Assembly (NCBI GenBank): GCA_005765155.1
Contig: VCCP01000005.1
Span: 1,736,001-1,800,000, forward strand
Origin: Zelopaecilomyces penicillatus
Lineage: Eukaryota > Ascomycota > Sordariomycetes > Hypocreales > Pseudodiploosporaceae
Length of the DNA: 64,000 bases
Direction: 5' to 3'
How positions within the stretch are numbered: position 1 is the stretch's first letter; each line of letters begins with the position of its first letter. The notes below the pieces were generated by a model that was not told the DNA's origin, did not search any database, and saw only the letters and a list, made by a program, of their open reading frames with translations. This document shows, piece by piece, positions 55,837 to 64,000 of this stretch. The translations under genes were made by a program, and so were the position numbers.

Positions 55837-58800
55837 GACGGGCGCAGTAGGTCGATGCGTTATTATCGATAGATGCGGCCGCTGATAGTGGACGTCGTAT
55901 GGAAGAGATGAGATCCACGCAAGCGGAGGAGGGGGATCCAGGCGGAGGTTACGCAAGGAGGTCGGTGGAGGGCGACGCTAATGCTTTATGCGGGTACCTT
56001 CTCTGAGGTGAGGCTGAAGACGGTGCGACGGCCAGTAGGTGCAGCGCTGTGTGAGTAGCCGGGTACCTCGACAGGGACGGAGAGGCGCGCCGGGGGTTGG
56101 TGGGGTTGAAACTTGGGAGGCGGCCAGTGGACAGTCTGGTTGATGTTAAGGATCGGCAAGAGAGGTGTAGGTTAGAAGAGGTTGAGGGAAGGTTGAAAGA
56201 AAGCCGGAGGGTGCGAATATGGTGGGGTGTAGTGTTTGAGGTGAGGGCGCTGGAAAAGAGGCCAGCCTGAACGAGGCAAGGACAGGATCAGGAAGGTCAG
56301 CAAGGGAGGAGAAGGGATGGCAAAGTGCTCTGCTCAGAACTCAAGTCATGCCAAAGAGAGTTGGTTGGCCCTCGTCACCGGGCTGCAGGGTAATACTCGA
56401 GTTGGACCAATACGAACAAGCCGCACACAATGCAGCGAAGGTGCCTCGTTGAGGTGATGTAGTGAGATTGCAGTGTAGGTAGAGATATATCTGTAGATGT
56501 TTATTGGTGTAATTTGTGTGTCGGTGCCGGTCTCCAGGATGAGGCGAACAGGTCGGTAAACCTACTGTCGTCTTGGTGGAAACAGAGGAGGTTAGAATTG
56601 CGGGACACACTAGTGACTGTGGCCTCGATCGCGTGAGAGGCAGTGTCTGGGCACGGCCTATTTGCCGCCTGGTTCGATGAATGGGTCGGAATGAACCAAA
56701 AAGGGCAGAAACGGCACAGTGTCCAGATCTCAGGAACGTTGAGGTCGCCAAAGCAGAAGCGGCAGCGAGATGAGGAAAAAGAAATCCTGCAGGCTGCTGG
56801 GGGACGCAGATGGGGAGACGCAGGCGAGGGAGCTGACGCTGACAGGCAAGTGGCCAAAAAGTTCAGGTGCCGGGTGGTCCGTTGCGAAGAATCACAGGCA
56901 TAGGCAGAAAGAGAGGCAGAAACAGGGGCAGCGTGGCGATGATGTCTGTGGTTGCTTTTCCCCTCGGACGGCGACTTGTCTCTGGAGGCGTCCGGATCTG
57001 GACTGGGGCGGCACACCGTCCATCAGCCAACCACCTTCTTTGCTCGAGGGTGCTACTAAGTACTGAACAATTACAGCACTGTACAAGTTGCGCGTGTGTG
57101 TGCGTGCATGCGTGTATGTGCGTGTGTGCTTTTTACGTCTGCGCTTGTGTGTGTGTGCGCAAGGCAATCAAGATGTGGACTTGAAAAAGAAAAAATTTGC
57201 AAGCTAGCCCAAGGGTCCAACAGACTCTGCCCCATCGACGGCGGCTGGAGCGCGACTATTGCTGAATCCCAAGGCATCATTAGAACTCCCCAGGCTAGAT
57301 TATTGGAGGCGACATGCAAAGAAGCAATCCATGGGAAGAGTCGGGACGAGTTCAGCAGTTGGCCCATCAACATGCCATGTTGCCCAGTGCGAGTCTGTAC
57401 CATCCACAACACACTTTTGCTTGTACACTACAAGTTACTCCAGACTAGTGGGTGGCACTGTTGCCATCAATGGTGGGAGCACTTGTACAGGAAACAGACA
57501 AGGGGCAGTTTTGTCCGCGACCAGATTTTCTACAATCGGATTCAACAGTGCTGCAAGTGCTACCGCTGCGACTGTGTCCAAGGACAGTGCTCACCAATAG
57601 TGGAGGGAGATAAGAGGTAGGAGCATGATGGCAGGAGGGAGGTAGGAGGCTAGCTGTAGGAGTTGGATGGATGAGAGGGGAAGAGTGGCAGGCACATTAT
57701 GTCATGGATGCGCATGGGATGCGGCGCCAAACACCCAAGGGGGGGCTGGAATGCAGGTGCAGGTACGGATGCTGTGCCTGTCCTCTGCGGGAACGTACCA
57801 GGCAGCGATGGCCTGTGCGTGCTAAGGTTGCTAAGAGATAGGTACCTAGGTACGAAGAACAGACTACCTATTACTGTACAGTACATAATCGTAGTCACAG
57901 TGGCTCGTACTCCATATCTGTAGAAGGAGCATGCAAGTTACATAACTCGCCAAGCTCGTCTCACCAGTCCACATCATAATAGTTGCTATTTACCTCTAGG
58001 TAGGTAGGTACGAAGATATTATAGGATATTACAGCGAAGGGCTTCAGAAATCGGGAGATGCTACTAAATAGAGGGGCCAGAAGCATGATTGGTGTTCTGC
58101 TATAATAGGCCAAACCTCGAAGCAGTAGCTGCTGAGTTGTGCCTTGATGCCACGTATTGTATTCTGCGGGTCCAGCACAGTCAACCACCCTTTCACATAT
58201 CCTGAAGGTCCCTGCCTGATACCTAACACCAACTAAAGCATTATATAGCAGAGGCCAGCAACATAATATTGAACAAACAGATCAAATGGATAGTGGCGCA
58301 GTTTGTACACAGTTCGCAGCCGGGGAATTGTCCGGGCAGCACAAGTGATGAAAACCACGGCATGGTCAAGACCAGCTAACACAGACTTGGTGCAGATACC
58401 AAGGCCCACTCGTGGAGGTAAGGTACCGCTACTGCGCTACTTCTGACAGAGATAGCGGAGGGGCAGACGTAAGGTACAGGTCATCTGCGCACCTTAGTGC
58501 GGGCGGGCCCAGGTACATGGCATCCACTGGGCAAGGGCACAACTGTGAGCAAGTACGGCCAATGGAATCCCTCCAATTGCTGATGGCCCATGCTTTGCTA
58601 GCGGCGCCAGCATTCAGGGCGGCCAGAGATGATCTTGGGGTCTAGCATGAAGTGCACATTGACACGTTATAGGGGATGGGGGGCGATTGCCACCACGTTC
58701 CAGGGACCTGATGCGTCAGCCCAGCCCTGCAGATCCTGATGTCGAATTGGACGTCCAGTTGATATAGCAGGTACCTTACACCGAATGTACAGGAGCAGAG

Positions 58801-61656
58801 CCTGTAACTACAGTGCAGAAACGTCCTCCAACCAATCCTACGAAAACTACTACATCTACCAACTTGAGCTCACTACTAAGGTAGGCAGTAGGTACTTAAA
58901 GGGTTCTAAGGGACCTACTACTAAGGTACTAAAGTAAGTACCGTAGGAATCTATAGGACTCTTTGGTTGTGTATCTTAGCCCCTACCTTGCACTTGCTAG
59001 GTGTCTATATTTCTTGTGCCTGTCCTGTTATTAGAATCATATTTTCACTAGGATGCTTTGGAAGGGTAGGTAGCTATGTCGACTCCGTACCAGAGAATGC
59101 GTCCTCAAAGTTCGGAAGAAAAAACACAGTGCACAGCGGCATCATGTGTGGTACAGTATATGCACATGCCATCCTTTCCAAGGCAAGGGTGGTTGGGAGC
59201 CAATAACTGGGCAATATAGTACAGGTATATGGGTGTGTGGAACATGCAGCGGGGTCGGCGGGGGTGAGAACTTAGCAGAGGGAATATGGCGCCCATGAAC
59301 CTAAACCATTGACTTCAATTAGCGACCAACATTTTTCTTGACTCTGTCTCCAACCTGTAAACCAGCCTCCCAAGGCACTAACATGAATGTTACGGTAAAG
59401 TAAAAGTAGCTACTAGCTAGGTGCCTTACTTACATCGAATGTCCAAGTATCATTGAATGACTGGCCCTGAACCTGCAATCTTGAATACGATTTTTATCGG
59501 TCAGCCTATTGAAAACCTCAAAGGTAGTGTTCGCGCGGCTATCTTGAGATCTTCTCTGAGGGACTTGATGGTGTCAGTGGCTCTGTTGTACCTTAGACAT
59601 CAGTTAGCTCGTCGGCTTTTGCCGCTTCGGCAATGGTTTGGTAGACATGCACCGCTCTCCTCCGCAAGCTGCTGCAGAGGCAAGCGCAGCTACAGCGATA
59701 TTGTAGATTGCAGTGACAGCTGTTGTCATCCGGTTGGACATGGCTATCCGTAGTTTAAACCTTGCGCACTTGGGAGTTCATAATAACAAGCATAGGCAGG
59801 GAATGCAGCACCTCAGATAGCCGAGGTCGATAAGCGATTCAGATAATGTAAGGTACTTCACCTCATTGTGCAGTACCTACCAGGTAGGTAGGTACCTAGG
59901 TACTACCTTAGGTACCTGCGGAAAGACATGGGTTGGCACAGGAACGCTGTAATTACGATGGCAACAGGGCAAGTGGCTTGGTTCCTGATCTGCTCGAAAC
60001 TGCTGTGAAGGCCTAGGCAGGCAATACATGGTAACAAGCCCAGGTGCCTTGCTTCAGTACCTGTGCAGTGCATGTATATACCGAAGGCAGGGTATCAAAG
60101 ATCAAGTTGTGAAACGTCAAGCCTCCTCGCTAATAACGAGCAACGTGACTCAACGCGAGTCACCACCCACATGCTTTGCGGGGTTGAGAAACTGTTATTG
60201 CTCTTGGCTGTTGCATGGCACTCTTTCACCTAAGTTATCCTCGCGAAAGTCCGGCGAGTTGGCAACTGGATCTTTTCAAGTAGTTTTCTGATGGTGCATG
60301 CAGTTAATTAACCTAAATCTCCACGAATAACGACGAAGAAGTAGCATATCAAAGTGTTCCGCCACCAACGCTTGGTGGAAAACTATATCCCATTACCCAA
60401 TACCGGCTTGGCCAATCATCACTGGGGTACTCTGTGCATTACCAAGAATGGGGAACCCTTCTGTAATTACATCGTCTTGCAAAAGCACTAGCCTCGCGGA
60501 ATGCAAGGCACACCTCAAGAATCAGTTAGGTTCGCCGTGTTCCGCGACTTATCATGGGAGGCTTGATATGAGACTTATTTCATGTTCATTAGTAATGATA
60601 AAGGTAAAGCTTGATGGTTGTGATTGTCAGCGATATGGTGTACAGAGACTACAACATGGTACTACGGGGTGCTCATCTGTTCTTATTATCTCTGTCCACT
60701 TATTACATCTCCATCTCTCACATTGCTATATAATGGGACAATTTGACTATTTGTGTTTTCTGGAGCCGAAATGAAACTGACCAGGCTTGCCCAGGAATGA
60801 GCGGGCATAGTCATGACCTTAGATGCCAATGAGGGATGCATACGCAGGATCTAAGCTTTCATATGACTCCCAGAGTTTTCTTCCATGTCTGTGCTGTGGT
60901 TTAAAACTGTCTCTTGCTGCCCCTCACCGCCGATTGCATTACAAAGAGATCTGACCACGCGTCGTCTCTGCTGGTCAGCAACGGGTGTACCCTCAAAGTG
61001 TTGAATGATGACGCAGCGCCTCGAGGGCGGGCTGTGCAATTTCTAGCTGCGCAGCACGGACAAAGTAGTCTGATAGGTGATAGAGCGACCGCTTCTCAAT
61101 GCCTACATTTTGGTGTTGTGCAAAGGAGTGTAAAAGTATGACATGACTCACTATACATCGAACGACGGCCCGTACCTACCAGTGTTAAATAACTAACGCG
61201 TGCCAACGGTCAAATAACGTTAAGTACCTAATCCTTCCAGTGAATCTCAAGTCCTAGTACAGGCAAACATGGTTACTCCTATAATGTCTCCACTTGCTTG
61301 AAGCATGGTACTCTAGGTCTCTTCTTGAGGATTGGGTATGATTCTTTTACAATCATTTCAACGTCATTGTATTTTCCTTGATAAAAAAAAAATTGAAATC
61401 AGATAATGTAGGCAAGGTAGGTAGTAAAGTAGGTACCTGTATCAGTCTCTTGTCCCAGGTATTTTATAAAGATTTCAAACCGAACACGACTGTACAACGA
61501 TGACATGTGAAACTATCCTCAATTAATCGATATAACTACAATGCATGCAAATTTCTTGTACGTGATCATCAATTCATTTCCAATCAACCGGCATCGTCGT
61601 ACATTTCCTTCTCTCCAACACTCGCAAACAAAACAGCTTATTGTAGTCCCCATCAG
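55837..61656. other. 5.8 kb gene-free region with TG and AGGTACCT-type repeats
   Basis: The first kilobase is the leader and promoter of the C2H2 gene. A (TG/CG)n microsatellite lies at 57090-57160. From 57840 to 61440 many short palindromic AGGTACCT or TAGGTAGG motifs occur, densest at 59870-59930 and also at 57841-57856, 58000-58013, 58878-58945 and 61405-61440. No frame resembles a known protein, and no tRNA or other RNA could be identified. Confidence 0.5.
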
Positions 61657-63405
61657 TTAAATATCGAGCATGCTGCGTACTTGCTGTGGTGGCCCGGCAA
61701 TGGACTCTGTCGTTGATGTGCTGTTATTCCTCCGTCTGTCATTATACCCATAGGGTGGAGGAGGGCCATCTTCGGTTAGATATGCAACTCGTCGTGCCCT
61801 TTCGACATCAGCAGCAGAGGGAAGTTGCACACCCGCAAAAGGTTCTTCTGTATCACGGTCTGATTTTCCATGATGGCCAAGGGATTCCGTTGGCAAAGGA
61901 GCAGTGGTAATCCCTCTGACACCAGCCCTGTCTACCCGTGGGTTGGCCCCATCTATCCGTTGCATGCCGTATAATTCAATATCGTCGTCATTAATGGCCG
62001 ATCTCTGGGCCTCCTCGCGGGCAGCGCGCTCCATATCATTTTCAACGCGACGGCCAGTGCCTCTTTGCGTCCCGACCTCATTGACGTTGTTGACAAGCTT
62101 GTCTTTGAAGGTATGCAGATGATCGCCCCTGACACGTCGCCACCAAGCCGGCTTCTTGGTAATGCCTAGTTCGCGATCAAGAACCACCCCACGCTCTCGC
62201 CTTTGTCTGATTAGTTCCTTGTCCTCGTTGGGGCTTGCGTATCCATATGCGACCTGTATGTAGAGAATCAAGAGCGCTGGACCATAGCCCCATCCAAATA
62301 TGATGGGAACTGTTGCATCCGCCTTGATGATTGAATATTCCCATATAAAGGATATAAAAATCTGATATGCAATCAACGCTAGGCAGAGCGGAATGATCAA
62401 TACGAAGCGAAGAGGAGCCGCCTGGACAAAGCCTAAAGTCCTATTGAAGATGCCGCCATTGCGAGTTTTATAGTGTCTGATAGAGTGGTGGAGAGAATAG
62501 CAGATAGTAAGCCAGGCAACGACGAGACAGAAGGCGCCCGCTTTGAAACGTGCGCCAGTGGCGGCAGGAATGGCCCTTGCAGCAGCCTGCTCAGGTGAAC
62601 GTTGAAGTTGAGCAAATTTCCAGCTTCGGGGAACAACGAGAAAGAAATTCTAAATGATTGTTAGTCGTTAATGTTGATAGCGGTCTGCGCAGGGTAGCGG
62701 CGCCATCCTTAATTCACGTACCATCCAGTTCCAGAAGTAAAACCAAAGAGGCAGCCAAAACTCACGCCTGGCTCTCTTGTCGTCCTCGGAGTAGATAAAG
62801 GGATTAGGATCAATGTACTGCCTCTCTTGCCAGCTACCCCAGTGTCTTACCGCTTCCCACACAAGCGCGGTTGTTCCCTGGCAAAGGAGAAACCAAAAGA
62901 AAACGGTGACAATAATGGGTAGTTCCTGGACATGGTAGCGGTCGACATCGATGTTTGTGAAAAGACTGATCAAAGCGCAAGCGCAGACGAAGAGACCCCA
63001 ATACCACTGCCAGCGGCGACCAATGGGATAGAACCGCTTTTCCTTTGGCAGATATAGTTGACCATGTTTGGCGAGAACCGTCATAGTAAGCACGAGAGCC
63101 AAGGCGAACGCAACAGCGACGCCAATGCCTGTGTGGCCGCGAATACCGATGGGGTCGACCGCACTCCAACATTTCGTAGCATTGACAAAGCTGCCATTGG
63201 TACGGAGAAGAACGGGTTGATAGGGTTCGTAGGTCAGCCAGCATCTTGATCCATTGGAAACCGTGCCATTGCTATAAGTGGTGTAGTTCCAAAAATCAAG
63301 GGTCGTGAGGTTGAAATGGATTCCGCCGAACACGGTGTCGCTGCTGTTATCGCCCTGCGGAAAGGACAAGAGGTCCCTGGCGTCAAAAATGTCGAAGCGA
63401 ACCAT
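61657..63405 (-). CDS. DUF2434-like polytopic membrane protein
   Basis: Exons 63405-62722 and 62649-61657 give 558 residues. An N-glycosylation-rich extracellular N-terminus (several N-x-S/T: NLTT, NYTT, NGTV, NGS, NAT) is followed by about seven hydrophobic helices between residues 95 and 390, with FWLPLWFYFWNWM at the exon boundary. A long cytosolic tail then has basic and acidic patches, GVVLDRELGITKKPAWWRR and a PPPPYGY (PPxY) motif near the end. I recall this layout for the fungal DUF2434 family, whose function is not known. The PPxY could recruit an Rsp5-type WW-domain ubiquitin ligase for endocytosis (inference). The gene appears intact and has no link to the peptide cluster. Confidence 0.75.
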
Positions 63406-64000
63406 GGTGTCGGCGATGAAGGTTTATTCTGTGAAGCGCGTTGATGGCGCGTTCGCCGGGCAAGAGCCCCAGCGACAATTCGGATGCTGGTCGAAGCGTT
63501 CTACCAACCACTCTGGTGTGTCGAGGATTAAATCAAGATATGACGATTTGGGTGCAAGCGATGCGAGAAAAAGCTGTGTCGATGTAGAGAGATCAAAAGG
63601 AGATGTCAATGGAGATGGGAATGAAGGAGATGCGACACCGGGCTTGCCGCATTGTATCACTGAAAACCCGCACTTCCGAAGAAATTGATCTGCACGTATG
63701 CCGCACTGAGAACAGTGCTAGGGTATCCATATCCGCACTCACCAATGACCTCACCAGAGCACCTACCGAGACCCTTTGTGGAACAGAACCATAGTGCGCT
63801 GCCCTTCATCCATTGGCCATTCCGGACCATCCGCCACTGCCGGTCCGGCTATGCCGCTACAGTGCGAAACAGTGTGAAATGGGCTTGTCTAGCTCTCTTC
63901 GACCTTCGAGAAGTGTGGCAGCTTGTCGTGTCGCAACTCCACAAGCCAGACCCTCATCGGACACATCTCTCTTTTGTACCAACGGGGATAGACGGCCCTG
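63406..64000. other. Upstream region of the membrane-protein gene
   Basis: Probable promoter and 5' leader of the minus-strand gene. No other gene was recognised before the window ends. Confidence 0.45.

Noticed and set aside
56341..57016. Arg/Ser/His-rich minus-strand frames upstream of the C2H2 gene
   Set aside because: Low-complexity composition, no family resemblance, and overlapping frames of similar length on both strands. More likely untranslated leader and promoter.
57096..57620. Plus-strand frame of about 170 codons over the TG repeat
   Set aside because: Its first 25 codons are microsatellite and the rest has no recognisable domain or exon structure.
1..64000. tRNA genes
   Set aside because: I looked for GGTTCGA-type T-loops with a pairing arm; the few near matches lacked a cloverleaf. 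A tRNAscan run would be needed to settle this.

Overview
The window is nuclear DNA from a filamentous ascomycete (Pezizomycotina, most likely Sordariomycetes and possibly Hypocreales; the order is an inference). The evidence is short GT-AG introns of about 50-120 bp, fungus-specific families (rhodopsin-domain membrane protein, Zn2Cys6 regulator, UstYa/DUF3328, trehalose phosphatase TPS2, DUF2434), a lone 5S rRNA gene with its own TATA box, and degraded multicopy elements. I recognised no gene that fixes the species.

The left half (1-32.4 kb) is accessory and heavily decayed. It has a truncated iron-alcohol-dehydrogenase/maleylacetate-reductase relic (2.2-2.9 kb), a broken member of a multicopy family with a C-terminal membrane segment (4.8-5.6 kb), a frameshifted UPF1-like helicase (5.8-7.9 kb), a fungal hypothetical gene (7.8-8.7 kb) and an intact-looking 5S rRNA gene (9.3-9.5 kb). 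Intact genes stand between the relics: a rhodopsin-domain 7TM protein (13.4-15.0 kb), a flavin-containing monooxygenase (16.3-18.3 kb), a secreted beta-lactamase-like serine hydrolase (19.4-21.3 kb), a GST with one frameshift (21.8-22.6 kb) and a small protein with a PPxY motif (28.9-29.6 kb). Two pieces of NRPS-type genes, an adenylation-domain start (23.9-25.0 kb, +) and a terminal reductase domain (31.2-32.3 kb, -), look like remains of one or two lost secondary-metabolite genes. Dispersed repeats pair 3.5-4.0 with 28.3 kb, 5.3-5.6 with 30.6-30.9 kb, and 25.0 with 30.0 kb (inverted).

From 32.6 to 40.7 kb the sequence is ordinary metabolism: a secreted lactonohydrolase/gluconolactonase-like enzyme, a convergent MFS sugar transporter and the trehalose-6-phosphate phosphatase TPS2.

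The most interesting part is 42.7-49.1 kb. Three membrane-anchored UstYa/DUF3328-type proteins, all on the minus strand, precede a divergently transcribed secreted precursor of 146 residues. The precursor holds eight near-identical copies of a short peptide ending in GWGKR, most followed by a Kex2 (KR) site. This is the layout of a dikaritin-type RiPP cluster (ustiloxin, phomopsin, asperipin and epichloecyclin class). The core is unusual: it has tryptophan as its only aromatic residue and no Tyr or Phe.

The right end (49.9-64 kb) carries a Zn2Cys6 regulator that may or may not belong to the peptide cluster, a conserved C2H2 zinc-finger protein with a GC-AG intron between its two fingers, a gene-free stretch of about 5.8 kb rich in AGGTACCT-like motifs, and a DUF2434-like polytopic membrane protein.
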